64,000 bases of DNA from Typha latifolia (taxonomy: Eukaryota; Streptophyta; Magnoliopsida; Poales; Typhaceae): assembly GCA_019914945.1 (NCBI GenBank), contig CM034100.1, forward strand, positions 10,551,096 through 10,615,095, read 5' to 3'. Under the pieces are notes generated by a model. That model was not told where the DNA came from. It searched no databases and worked only from the letters and a program-made list of their open reading frames with translations. Shown here in pieces: positions 22,698 to 34,090 of the stretch (positions within the stretch are counted from its first letter, which is position 1; each line of letters starts with the position of its first letter). The position numbers and the translations under genes were made by a program.

Positions 22698-25600
22698 CAA
22701 AGCTTAGTGAGGAGATTGGGTTTGGATGCCGAGCCGACCATAGGATTTGACGTTGCTATTGGAGACGACACGAAGCTTAAGACAGAGAGCTTGTGTCACC
22801 GGGTCTGTATATGGGTGCAAGGGCACGATATCATTATGGACTTGTATCCGTTGGCGCTGCGAGGAGCGGACATTGTGCTTGGTGGTTACAGAGTTTGGGA
22901 CCTGTCGTATTTAATTTCCGGAGTATGTGGATGAATTATAAACAAGTTAACAAAGATGTGCGGCTTGATGGTGTTAGGTTTTCGCCAATTCCTACGATGC
23001 AGCCTATGGTGGGGTAGCCTTGTGCGTACGATTTGGCCTATCTTCTTCAGTTAGGACCAGTAGGAGATGAGCCTCAAACGAGTTCAGGTAATACCATTGA
23101 ATTGTCTAATTTATTAGATAACTTTTCTGGACTGTTTGAGGAGCCACAGGAGTTGCCACCGAGGAGGGTAGAGCACCATCGCATAGAGATTGTACCCGGG
23201 GCTACTCCGACGAATGTGAGCCCATATCGGTATCCACATGTGCAAAAGGAAGTTATCTCAAAGATGGTAGCCGAGATGTGGAGCAAGGTCTCATTCAACC
23301 AAGTCATAGCTCATATTCATCACCCGTGCTATTGGTACGAAAAAAGGATGTGACGTGGCATTATTTGTGTTGACTATCAAGCACTAAACGCTATTACCGT
23401 CAAGGACCGGTATCCTATTTCAGTTATCGAGGAGTTGCTGGATGAGCTTGTAGGGGCAACTATATTTAGTATGTTTGACTTGAGGGTCGGGTATCATCAA
23501 ATTAGAGTTCACTCGGCGGATGTGCACATAACTGCATTCCGGATTGCAAACGGGCATTACGAGTTCCGGGTGATGCCTTTTGGTCTCACCAGTGCTCCAG
23601 CTACCTTTTCAAGGCCTCATGAATGAAATATTTTGGCCTCTCTTGTGAAGGTATGTCTTAGTATTTTTTTATGACATTTTGGGTTATAGTAGGACTGAAT
23701 TGGAGCATTAGCGGCATTTCAAAAACGTGCTGAATTTATTGAAGCAAAACCAACTAAAGAACAAAAAGTCCAAGTGTCTATTGGGAGTACCACAATTGGA
23801 GTATTCCTCAAAAGGTTGCATGTATGACCGCTTGGCCTATTCCTACTACTACCACCGGATTGAGAGGATTTTTGGGGCTGACCAGATATTATCGACGCTT
23901 CATCACCGGATATGGCAAGATCGTTGGTCCTCTCACTTCTTTGTTGAAGGACTCTTTTAGATGGACGGATAAAGCCACTACAGCCTTTGAAAAACTGAAA
24001 ACAGCAAAGATGACAGCACCCGTTCTAGTGATACCGGACTTCACCAAAAAGTTCATTGTGTAATGTGATGTTTTGGGTGTTGGCATAGGAGGACGTTGCA
24101 TAGCCTTTCTTAGTAAGGAGGACGCCGCATAGCCTTTCTTAGTAAGGCTTTGTCACAAAAATGTCAGCAATTATCAACTTATGAGATAGTGATGTTGGCA
24201 ATTTTGCATGCGGTAACTAAGTGGGGGCCTTATTTGATCAGTAGACGATTCATTTTCCGAACTGATCAAAGGAGCCTTCCATACTTTATAGGACAATGCA
24301 TACACACTCCGACACAGCAGCGATGGGTCACAAAATTGCTGGGATATGATTATGAAATCCAATGCAAGAATGGAATGGAAAATAGAGCGGCGGATGCACT
24401 ATCGCGCCAACCTGATACCGCCAAGCTTGTAACCAGAGTTGGAAAATTGAGGCGGGTTGCTACTGGACCGCAAATGCATTTGAGTGCCCGTAAATGATGG
24501 ATTGCTGTAGAAATTGTTAGAGCACTTCCACCATACTCCAGAGGCTAGTTATGAGGGTGTCTTGAGGGCATATAGGAGGATATCTCAGAGTTGTACGTGG
24601 CCAGGATTGAGGCAGGATGTGAGGAGTTTTGTCCGTGCTTGCGAAGTCTGTCAAAGAGCTAAGGCAACCATATTGAAACCGACTGGATTACTTCAGCCTA
24701 TACCTATACCAGACCGTGTTTGGGAAGATATTTCTATGGATTTCATAGAGGGTCTTCCGCTGGCATGTAGTTATTCTGTTATCTTTGTGGTGATTGACAT
24801 ATTGAGTAAGTATGCGCACGTTTCTACATTGTCATATCCGTTTTTAGCCAAGTCGGTGGCTGACATTTTTGTTAGAGATGTTGCTCGGTTTTATAGCATT
24901 CCGCGCACGATTGTCTCGGATCGTGATCGTATATTTATGAGTGACTTTTGGACTGACTTTTTCAGATTGGAGGGGACTCGGTTGAACTTCAGTTCGGCCT
25001 ACCATCCATAGACGCACGATGAAACTGAGGTTGTCAATTAAGGCTTTGAGCAGTACTTGAGGTGCTTTGTTGGAGAGATGCTGAGACGATGGTTGGAGTT
25101 CTTACCGTGGGTGGAGTGGTCTTATAACACCACCTACCATAGCAGCATTGGCATGACTCCATTTGAGGTGGTGTATGGATGCACGGCTCCAACGTTATGC
25201 GCTTATGACGCAATGGCATCTATAGATCAGACCGAGGTGGACTTATAGCCTTAATGGATAGAGACGCCATATTAAGGAGGTTGCGTGCTCATCTTAAACT
25301 TGCTCAAAACCGCATGAAGCAAGTTTATAATCGTAGCCATAGGGAGTAGGAGTTCGACATCGGTAGTTGGGTGTTTGTGAGGGTGCAGCCATATCAACAT
25401 GTGACCTTACGTTCGATGTGTAACCAAAAGTTAGCACATCGCTACTTTGGTCCGTTTTGAGTGTTGGAGCGTATTGGTCCGATTGCATATCGTTTGGAGC
25501 TACCAGAGGGGTCGAGAGTGCATCCTGTTTTTCATGCTTCATTATTGAGATAGCGCATTGGAGATCATGAGATTGTTAGATCGGTTCTACCGGACCCATT

Positions 25601-25790
25601 GGAGGAGAAAGAAATCGTAGAGCTAGTTTGAGTACTTGCTAAACGTCGACGAAGACATGGTACCAGATTAGAGATGGAGATTCTAGTTGAGTGGCTTGGC
25701 AAGCCATCTGATGGGCGACATGGGAATTGGAGACTGATATCTTGGAGCGTTTCCCCAACTTTTCACTTTGAGGGCAAGGTGGGGGAAGCA
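22698..25790 (+). pseudogene. Family B pol copy B3: protease to chromodomain
   Basis: Protease C-terminal part (LVRRLGLDAEPTIGFDV, then GHDIIMDLYPLALRGADIVL, 22,698-22,890). RT: PYRYPHVQKEVISKMVAEM (23,222-23,280), then the [20 protein letters not shown] block (23,365-23,430) and [33 protein letters not shown] (23,555-23,610) is followed by FYDILGYS near 23,666, where the catalytic Asp pair is FYD, so RT is dead. RNase H lies at 23,950-24,300, integrase HHCC and core at 24,510-25,020 (MDFIEGLPLACSYSVIFVV, IVSDRDRIFMSDFW, SSAYHP), and GPY and chromodomain in 25,060-25,760. The N-terminal DSG active site, gag and 5' LTR are missing. Stops and frameshifts are common. Confidence 0.88.
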
Positions 25791-25794
25791 TTTT

Positions 25795-26658
25795 CGAAAG
25801 CAGGAGGGATCGCGTTAGAACGCCCTTGCGAACGCCTGCATTAGGTTCACAAATATAGAGAACGCAGTCGAGTGAGTTCGAACGCCCGCATTTGAAAGCC
25901 TGCATCGCATTCATGCATACAGACGTCTTTTGGTGTGTTCGAACGTGATCGGGTGGGTTCGAATGCGATCGACGAGAATCATCTAGAATTAGGGTTTTAT
26001 ATTATTTTAGGACTTGTTGGCTAGCCTCTATATATATGTGGATGGCAGCCAATTTCATAATGCTATTGGATTATTGATTTCTTGCCTCCTTTCTTCTCTA
26101 TAGATTTCTCCCTCTTCCCTCTTCACCATCTTTCCACCTGTATCGTTGGCAAGGTTTCTTCTAACTTCTAATATCCCTCAACTATCAAGCCACCCCTCTT
26201 CTTTGGGATCTTGACCACTTCGTTCCCTTCATCTATATCCCTTAATCACATTCACCATCCACCATCACCTCCATACCCATCCATAATCCTAACATCCACT
26301 TCACCTGCCACAACCACCATCACCCACGTTATTCGGTATTTTCATCCAAGTTGTAGTTCGAATCTGCAAAGGTTGTAAATACGAAAGTTGTAGATCAAGA
26401 AGTTATGAATCTAACCCAATTAGTTTCGTAATTTTCTAACAACCTAACAATTTCTGACGAATAGTTTCCCACAATTACGCAGACTAATTTATGTAGTACA
26501 TCCAGATCTTAAAGGAATCATTGCGTAGCCTATCTTTGGGTCCAGATTATATCAATTTAGTATCAGAGCTTATTAATTGGTATCAGAGCCTATCAAATTG
26601 GTATCAGAGCCTATCAAATTGGTATTAGAGCCTATCAAGTTAGTATCAAAGCCTATCA
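25795..26658 (+). repeat. 3' LTR of B3, ending in a 21-bp primer-binding-site array
   Basis: Lies directly after the B3 polypurine tract (AAGGTGGGGGAAGC, 25,778-25,791). The first 70 bp or so of the LTR, including TGATAC, are deleted. It keeps TTCGAA motifs, the TATATATATG region (26,030) and the usual 3' part, then runs through GCGTAGCCTATC and TTATATCA (26,554) into tandem primer-binding-site units. Confidence 0.82.
26575..26658 (+). repeat. Tandem array of four 21-bp primer-binding-site units at an LTR end
   Basis: Units end in CTATCA at 26,595, 26,616, 26,637 and 26,658, an exact 21-bp period. Each has the form AATTGGTATCAGAGC plus CTATCA, with small changes. A degraded fifth copy (TTAGTATCAGAGC) lies at 26,556. 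Because this is the 3' side of an element, no primer-binding site is expected here. Confidence 0.88.
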
Positions 26659-27756
26659 CTTCCTTAACTCGTCTAGTTCTGTTTGAGGTGTAATGTATTG
26701 GCTCGATGTTTGTCTTCCATGAGTATTGCATCTTGGAAGGCCTCCTTTAAGGTTCTAGGCCTTAAAGCCCTCACGTTGGCTTGTATATCTCTCTGCAGCC
26801 CGGAGATGAAACTATTGCGAAGTTGTTGATCCATCCATGGGGGTTGGCATCGGCTACTTATTCTCTCAAATTCTTCTTGATATGCCCTAACCGTGGTCCT
26901 TCACACCATTTTTGAGAGGAGAGCGTCGATTTTCATACCCCGATGCTCCAAATTGCCACATGATATCAGCACAAAAGTTGGCCCATGTTTCAATCGTCTC
27001 ATCGACATTGGCTGCTCAAAACCAATGAAGTGCCGCATCTTCAAGGTGGAAGTTCGCAAGCGTCACCTTATATTCTTTCGCTGTAGCCTGGTACGCAAAG
27101 AATTATTCCGCCCTATACAACCAATCGATCGGATCACCACCTTTGAACTTGGGAAATTCGAGATGCACGGTTTGCCCATGGATACCGTTGTCTCAATCTG
27201 GATCATATCCTAGTCTCTGTCTAACCGGAGGAGGATGCAGCATGAATGGTTGATGATCCCTCCTTCAATATTGTCTAACTCGACGTAGTTTCGGTTCGTA
27301 TTGCCCCGCCCAAAGATCTAGATCTCCAAGATGATCTCCATAGTGGTTCGCTCATCAGATGGGCTCACCTGCAATTAGGCCTGGTGGAACCATCCTGGCT
27401 TGTCTCTACCCATAGGGTGGTGGCAGCAGAGGCTCTTATGGGTGCAAATTCTGAACCGATGGCGGCAGGTTCACGGGGGTGGACTCGCGTCATGGGGTCG
27501 ATGGTACATTCCCATTTGCCATGGCTTCCCTTGTCGCCCGTAATTCCCATATCATCTCCATCATCATCTGGTTGTTGATGGCCATTTGTTCAAAAAGAGA
27601 CCCAAACATGGCTTGAACACTAGGCTCTTCCGTATTCAAATTTGGTCGGGCAGATCCGCGGGTGGAAGTCCCCACAATCGTTTCCTCCTCCTCTATTAGG
27701 GAATTCTCTTCTTCCTCATCTGGCCGTGCAGCCATAGCTCTGGTGGTTGTCATCGG
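26659..27756 (-). pseudogene. Family C/D gag fragment
   Basis: The minus strand from 27,740 down reads MTTTRAMAARPDEEEEN, then an acidic region and QMAINNQMMMEMIWELRATR (27,570-27,530), as in the gag start at 5,155. Further on come FPKFKGGDPIDWLYRAE (about 27,155), typical of a Ty3/gypsy capsid N-terminal part, and YQEEFERISSRCQPPWM with LRNSFISGLQRDIQANVRAL (26,780-26,880). A stop follows the Glu of RAE, and the region has frameshifts. No zinc knuckle is seen before it meets the B3 LTR array at 26,658. It fuses to family B protease codons at its N-terminal side (27,756). Confidence 0.78.
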
Positions 27757-28050
27757 AAGCACCAATGGATACAAGTCCATAATGATGTCATGTCCTTGCA
27801 CCCATATACTAACCCGATGACACAAGCTCTCCGCCTTAAGCTTCGTGCCGTCTCTAATAGAAACGTCAAATCCCGTAGTCGGTTCAGAATCCAAACCCAA
27901 TTTCCTCACTAACCTCTCATCTAGAAAGTTATGTGTACTCAAATCGATGTGGATGTGCACACAATGCTTTCTAACGAGTCTGTCTACTCGTAACGTCCTT
28001 GGCGCGGAAGTATCGGTATGCATGCATTAATATTTCAGCTTAGATATCTT
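27757..28050 (-). pseudogene. Family B protease fragment of copy B4
   Basis: The minus strand reads TLRVDRLVRKHCVHIHID, then THNFLDERLVRKLGLDSEP and VWVQGHDIIMDLYPL-type residues. The retropepsin motif, DSG in the copy at 49,540, is changed to DLS here, so the catalytic site is altered. The frame stays open into the gag codons of another element, which makes a 178-residue chimeric frame (28,023-27,490). Confidence 0.8.
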
Positions 28051-28059
28051 CTTCCACGT

Positions 28060-29515
28060 CCTCCTCAACGACCTCCTCATGGACCTCCTCTGGACACTCT
28101 CCATCATCAACAACCTCATCATCCTCCTCAAGACCATTGATAAGCATCACACTCCCGATCGGTTTAGAACACCGATGACCGGGGGTGAAACGCTCATCAC
28201 ATCAAAAGAAAAGGCCCTTCGCTCTTCGCTCCACCAACTGGGCAGGTGTGAGAGTTCGAACTGCGGGTCTTGTGCCTCCTCTAACATTGGAAGAAGGTCT
28301 CAAAGGTGGTCGTGGTCTAGTAATCGCAGCTGCTGTTATTGAAACTGCAGAATTTTCAGCCAGCATTCTAGGTGCAAACCGCCCATCTCGATTACCCCAA
28401 TTGGTTTTCGCTGCCATCTTTAAAGCCCTATGCTATTGTTCCATCCTCATGGCCTTCTCAAAGGCTTCCTCAAGAGTAGTAGGACATAGAGCTCGAACAT
28501 CCGCTTGTATCTCCTCTCGCAGCCCCGAAATAAATGTGCTCATCAATGTTTGTTCAGGCCAAGGTGGCTCAGAACGACTACTAACTCTTTCAAACTCAGC
28601 TTGGTACTCCAATACGGTCATCCTCTGAACTATTTTGCTTAATGTGATAGCAAAATCTTCATACGCCGCTGTCCCAAATCTGTGTGTAATCCTTCTACAA
28701 AAATTAGCCCATCCGGTAAATGAACCACCATGAATAACCGATCTATATTAATGCAATGCCTTTCCTTAGGGTGAAATCTTGCCATCTAGACCTTTGCATC
28801 TTCCGTTGTACCATGGCAATCAAAATATTTTTCAACTTGAATCACCCAATCCGTTTGATCACCACATTGGAATTTTGGAAAGTCCAACCGTGTGATTCTA
28901 CCCTAAATAGGATCGAGTTCGCAAAAGATCCTTGGTTCAGGTCTAAACCTTTGTGCATGTTGATCATCTTCTCTAAATCCTCGAGCACGTCCATCACCAT
29001 CACCATAGGGATCAACCTCATCCTCATAGTGCCAATCCTCCTCATCGACGAAGCGCACCGGTGCCGAACATCTCTTCTGAATCCACCACCGCCAGTCTTG
29101 GATTTTATAACGGAGGTGGGGGATGATGTGTAGAAATAGGTAAGAGGGGATCATTGACACTCATATGATGCACCTGGACCTGTGGACTATCGGTTCGATG
29201 AGGTCCCACCGCTAGTCCTTCTTGAAACTCTGATCGTCGTCGAGAAGATGACGAACCCAATCGATTCACAACATATTCCTTGAATTCATTGTGATCCTTT
29301 TGCATGTTGTTAACTCTATGCAACAATGTTTGGAATATGCCCATAAGTTTATCCATATTCGAACCCATGGACGTTGGTTGACTCGGTACTGCCGTGGTCG
29401 CTCCAAAGGAATCGGCCTCACGGTTAGGGTCGTCGTGGATTGAGTCTTCCCTTGTCGATGTGCTCTCCATAGGTCTCCTTGTTGATATCATCTTCCTTAT
29501 TTTAACTATTAATGG
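28060..29515 (-). pseudogene. Family B gag of copy B4
   Basis: Minus-strand gag with the N-terminal region ADSFGATTAVPSQP and KDHNEFKEYVVNRLGSSSSR (29,420-29,260), a central capsid part (29,130-28,640, frameshifted), and the C-terminal capsid MTVLEYQAEFERVSS and TLEEAFEKAMRMEQ (28,621-28,433). The nucleocapsid knuckle is degraded to CDERFTPGHRC, with a stop where its first Cys block should be (about 28,175). The expected start codon is ATA instead of ATG, compared with 31,975 and 50,796. It lies just downstream of the primer-binding site at 29,533. Gag would form the particle, but this copy cannot. Confidence 0.85.
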
Positions 29516-29532
29516 AGGTCTAAGGTTCGCTT

Positions 29533-29544
29533 GCTCTGATACCA
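29533..29544 (-). other. Primer-binding site of B4
   Basis: Reverse-strand TGGTATCAGAGC, three bases inside the LTR edge at 29,547. A single copy is present here, unlike the arrays at 26.6 and 31.9 kb. Confidence 0.85.
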
Positions 29545-29546
29545 CT

Positions 29547-30304
29547 TGATAAATTCTGGAACTAAAGATAGGCTACGCAACTATTCCTTCAAGATCTGAA
29601 TGTATTACAAAAATCACTGTGCACAATCATGGGAAAATATTCGTCACATATTCTCTATTAGGCATAAAATTATGAAACTAATTGGGTTAGATTCATAACT
29701 TCTTGATCTACAACTTTAGTATTTACACCCTTCACAGATTTGATGTTAGGGTTATGGATGGGTATAGAGGTGAAGGTGGATGGTGGCTGTGACTAAGGGA
29801 AGTAGACGAAGGGAACAAAGTGGTCGAGATCCCAAAGAAAAGGGGTGGCTCAACAGTCGAGGGAGATTAGAAGTTAGGAGAAACCTTGCCAACTGTAGAG
29901 GTGGAAGGATGGTGAAGAGAGAGGAGGGAAAAAGTCTAGAGAGAAGATAGGAAGAAAGAAATCAATAATCCAATAACATAATGAAGTTGGCTGCCATCCA
30001 CATATTTATAGAGGCTAGCCAATAAGTCCTAAAACAATATGAAACCCTAATTCTAGAGGATTCCCCTCAATCACGTTCGAACACACCCAAAAAGCTCCAT
30101 CTTAATCCGTGCAAACGTGGTGCAGGCATGGTGCAAGCGTTCGAACGAACAATATGCATTCTCTGTATTTGCGAAACTAATGCAGCCGTTCGCAAGGGCA
30201 TTCAAACATAACCCATCCTATGTTCGAATATGACCTACAGGAATTTTATTTTAATGAAAATAAACATCTAATGAAATAAGAAAATATCGTAACTAAGTGT
30301 ATCA
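29547..30304 (-). repeat. 5' LTR of family B copy B4
   Basis: 758-bp minus-strand LTR with edges TGATAAATTC and AAGTGTATCA. It has the same order of parts as the LTR at 50,835-51,693. Confidence 0.85.
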
Positions 30305-31050
30305 CATTACGAGTTCCGAGTGATGCCTTTTGGTCTCACCAATACTCCAGCTACCTTTCAAGGCCTTATAAATGATATATTTCAGCCTCTATTGCAAAGG
30401 AATGTCTTGGTATTTTTTGACGACATTTTGGTGTATAGTAGGACTCAATTAGAGCATTGGTGGCATTTGGAGGATGTGCTGAATTTGTTGAAGCAAAACC
30501 AATTGAAAATTAAAAATTTCAAGTACCTATGGGGAGTACCACAAGTGGAGTAATCATCTTAGCGGAAGGTGTAGCAGCGGATCCTCAAAATGTAGCATGC
30601 ATGACCATTTAGCCTATTCCTACTACCACCACCGGATTGAGAGGATTTTTGGGGCTGACTGGATATTATCGTCGTTTCATCGCCGAGTATGGCAAGATTG
30701 CTGCTCCTCTCACTTGTTTGTTGAAGAAGTACTCTTTTAGATGGACAAATGAAGCCCACTATAGCCTTTGAAAAACTGAAAACAGCAATGACGATAGCAC
30801 CTATTCTAGTGCTACCGAACTTCACCAAAGAGTTTAGTGTGGAATGTGATACGTCGGGTGTTGGCATAGGAGCTGTACTAATGCAAAGAGGACATCCCAT
30901 TGCCTATCTTAGCAAAGCATTATCACAAAAATCTCAGCAATTATTGACTTATGAGAGAGAGATGTTGGCAATTCTACATGTGGTGACAAAGTGGAGGCCT
31001 TATTTGATTGATAGGCGATTCATTATCCGAACCGATCAAAGGAGCCTTCA
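30305..31050 (+). pseudogene. Family B RT and RNase H fragment
   Basis: Begins abruptly with [20 protein letters not shown] at 30,305 against the B4 LTR edge, then VLVFFDDILVYSRT (30,405-30,445) with both catalytic Asp codons kept. The connection '[15 protein letters not shown]' (30,635-30,680) and RNase H ([38 protein letters not shown]) continue in shifted frames until RTDQRSLH (31,050). There it joins a family B LTR without a natural boundary. Frameshifts at about 30,550 and 30,745. Confidence 0.85.
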
Positions 31051-31828
31051 TTAAAATAAATTCTTGTATTAGGTGTTTATTTTCATTAAAATAAATTCTT
31101 GTAGGTCGCATTCGAACGCAGGTGGAGTCACATTCAAGGACCCTTGTGAATGCTTGTGAATGCCCACGTTTGTGAACGCCTTGTGAACGCTTGTGAATGC
31201 CTTGTGAACGCCCACGTCTGTGAACGCCCGTGTTCGAACGCCTATGTCGCGTTTGCAAATCCAGAGAAGGGGCTTTTTGAGTGCGTTCAAACGCGATCGA
31301 CGGGAAGCCCCTAGAATTAGGGTTTCATATTGTTTTAGGACTTGTTGGCTAGCCTCTATAAATATGTGGATGGCAACCAACTTCATAATGCTATTGGATT
31401 CTTGATTTCTTACCTCCTATCTTCTCTCTAGACTCCTCCCTCCTCCCTCTTCACCATCCTTCCACATCTACCGTTGGCAAAGATTTTCCTCGCTTCTAAT
31501 CTCCCTCGACTGTTGAGTCACCCTTCTTCTTTGGAATCTCGACCACTTCGTTCCCTTAATCACTTCCACAATCCATCCTCATCTCCATACACATCCAAAA
31601 CCCTAACATCCACTTCACCCATCACCACCACCATCACCCACGTTATTCTATGATTCCGTCCCTGGTACAATTCGAATCTGCAAAGGGCTAAATACAAAAG
31701 TTGTAGATTAGGAAGCTACGGATCCAACCCAATTGGTTTAGTAATTTTCTGACTATCGGAGAATATATGATAAGTATTTTCCCACGGTTGCGTGGATTGC
31801 TTCTTCCAATAAATTCAGATCTTAAGAA
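31051..31828 (+). repeat. 5' LTR of family B copy B5
   Basis: Family B LTR lacking its first bases; the segment 'AAAATAAATTCTTGTA' is repeated at its start (31,052 and 31,089). It carries a run of GTGAACGCC-type motifs (31,130-31,240). It ends at TTAAGAAA directly before a primer-binding-site array and gag. Confidence 0.8.
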
Positions 31829-31950
31829 ATTTGGTATCAGAGCTATATCAATTTGGTATCAGAGCCTTAACAAATTGGTATCAGAGCTATATCAATTTGG
31901 TATCAAAGCCTATCAATTTGATATCAGAGCCTAACAATTTAGTATCAAAG
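31829..31950 (+). repeat. Array of six primer-binding-site units in the B5 leader
   Basis: Copies of TTGGTATCAGAGC or close variants occur at 31,830, 31,852, 31,873, 31,896, 31,917 and 31,938. Units of 21-22 bp end in ATATCA, TAACA or CTATCA. The last copy (GTATCAAAG) has the position of the normal primer-binding site, 25 bases before the gag start at 31,975. Confidence 0.88.
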
Positions 31951-31974
31951 TAGGCGAACCTCAGACCTCCATTA

Positions 31975-32880
31975 ATGGTTGAAACAAGGAAGATGACATT
32001 AACAAGGACACCTATGGAGAGCGCACCGACAAGGGAAGACTCAATGCACGATGATCCTAACCATGAGGTCGATTCCTTTGGAGCGACAACGGCAGGACCG
32101 AGTCAACCAGCGTTCATGGGTTCGAATATGGATGAACTAAGGGGTATGTTCCAAACATTGTTGCAGAGTTGGCAACATACAAAAGGATCACAATGAATTA
32201 AAGGAATATATCGTGAATCGATTGGATTCGTCATCTCATCGACAACGAACGGAGTTTCAAGAAGGACCAGTAGTGGGACCTCATCAAATTGATACCCCAC
32301 AGGTCCAGGTGCGTCATATGAGTGTCAATGATCCCCTCTTACCTATGCCTACACATCATCGTCCACCTCCATTACAAAACCCAAGACCGGCAGTGGTGGA
32401 ACCTTAGAGGCGTGCGGCAATGGTGCGTTTCGTCGATGAGGAGGATTAGCACTATGAGGGTGAGGTTGATCCCTATTGAGTTGGTGATGGACCTTGAGAA
32501 TTTAGAGAAGGTGATCAACATGCACAATGGTTTAGACTTGAACCAAGGATCTTTCGCGAGAACGACAACGCTATTCATGGGAGAACCGCACTCTTGGACT
32601 ATCCAAAATTCCAAGGCAGTGATCCAATGGATTAGGTGTTTCAAGTTGAACAATATTTTGATTGTAAAGGTACAGCGGAAGTTGCAAAAGTTCAGATGGC
32701 AAGCTTTCACCTCCAAGGAACGTAATTGCATTGGTATAGATCGGTAATTCATGGTGGTGGATTTATCGGATGGGCTGATTTTTTTAAGAGGATTACACGC
32801 AGATTTGGGACAGCGACATATAAAGATTTTGCTGCCACATTAAGCAAGATGGTTCAAAAGGACTATCGTAGGCAATGTTA
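31975..32880 (+). pseudogene. Family B gag of copy B5
   Basis: Start ATG at 31,975 (MVETRKMTLTRTPMES), then DSFGATTAGPSQP and NMDELRGMFQTLLQ (to about 32,170), where a frameshift occurs. The frame at 32,213-32,407 continues with SSHRQRTEFQEG and VRHMSVNDPLLP. The capsid core follows in other frames: a degraded 'QNSKAVIQWIRCFKLNN', KVQRKLQKFRWQAFT, and 'GWADFFKRITRRFGTATYKDF' (32,770-32,830). It is cut at about 32,880, where minus-strand integrase codons begin. Confidence 0.82.
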
Positions 32881-33490
32881 TAAGACCACTTCGCTCACGG
32901 TAAGAACTCCAACTATCGTCTCGGCATCTCTCCAACAAAGCACCTCAAATACTACTCAATGCCTCGATGGTTTGGCCGTCTGTCTATGGATGGTAGGCCG
33001 AACTGAAGTTTAATTGAGTCCCCTGCAATATGAAAAACTCAATCCAAAAGTGGCTCATAAATACATGATCACGATCCAAGACAATCATGTGTGGCATGGC
33101 ATGTAATCGAGCAATATCTCTAACAAAAATTTTGCCATATCCAACGATGAATCGACAATAATATCCAGTCAGCCCTAAAAATCCTCTTAATCCGGTGGTA
33201 GTAGTAGAATTAGGCCAAGCGGTCATACATGCAACCTTAGACAATTCAATTGTAATACTTGAACTCGTTTGAGGCTCATCTCCTACTGGTCCGAACTGAA
33301 GAAGATAGGCCAAATCATACGCACCAAGCAGCCCCACCATATGCTGCATCGCAGGAATCAGTGAAGTACAAACACCATCAAGATGCACATCTTTGTTTCC
33401 TTGTTTATATTTCATCCACATGCTCTGGAAATCAAATGTGATGGGTCCCAAACTCTGTAACCACTGAGCACCAAGGACAATGTCCACTCC
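32881..33490 (-). pseudogene. Family B pol with two in-frame internal deletions
   Basis: The minus strand has one open frame of 167 codons (33,487-32,984). It joins three separate parts of pol in frame: the protease-RT linker (IVLGAQWLQSLGP to TIELS), then the RT connection ([29 protein letters not shown]), then the integrase core (FVRDIARLHAMP, LDRDHVF, LNFSSAYHP). The junctions lie at about 33,240 and 33,130. RT catalysis, RNase H and the integrase zinc domain are all removed. Integrase codons continue to 32,881 in other frames. It is fused head-on to the B5 gag. Confidence 0.82.
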
Positions 33491-33631
33491 TCACAACGCC
33501 AACAAATACCAAGCTCGGCGAGAGATGAGGTATGCATGTACATCTGACCCAGATATTTTGAGATTGTTGTAGGAGGTGATGGATGGATGATCCGGAGCAC
33601 CATCCAGAGTTGGAGAACTGAGGCAGTTTGC
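33491..33631 (+). pseudogene. Family B RNase H to integrase junction fragment
   Basis: Encodes remnants of the LRYAC..DPDILRLL and LENRGS segments found at 47,700-47,850, on the opposite strand to its left neighbour. Too short to be functional. Confidence 0.65.
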
Positions 33632-34090
33632 TGATGGCTTCTTATACCAAAAATAGGCTACGCAATTATTCATTCAAGATCTGAATGTATTACAAGAATC
33701 TAGACAGAAGATAAGAGGCAGGAATTCAATAATCCAATAGCATAATGAAGTTGATGCCTTCGACAAATATATAGAGGCTAGCCAACAAGTCGTAAAACAA
33801 TATGAAACCGTAATTCAAGAACTTTCTTGTTGATCGTGTACGAACGCGCTTGATCGTGTACGAACGCGCTCGATCGCGTTCGAACGCACCAAAACACATT
33901 CTCTGTATGTGCAAACGTGATGCAGGCGTTCGAACTCGTTTGACCGCGTTTGAATGCACAATATTCGTTCAAACCTAATGCAGGCGTTCGAACGCGACCC
34001 CTCCTATGTTCGAACGCGACCTAAAGGAATTTTATTTTAATAAAAATAAATACCAAATGCAATAAGAAAAGATCCTAACTAAGTGTATCA
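33632..34090 (-). repeat. Family B LTR, internally deleted
   Basis: 459-bp minus-strand LTR with edges TGATGGCTTC and AAGTGTATCA. About 300 bp of the usual length are missing at about 33,700 (ATTACAAG then TCTAGACAGAAG). It keeps many TTCGAA-type motifs (33,835-34,020). Confidence 0.8.

Noticed and set aside
26555..26660. Clustered GGTATCAGAGC motifs as tRNA gene remnants
   Set aside because: Only the complement of the tRNA 3' end is present. There is no acceptor, D-arm or anticodon sequence.
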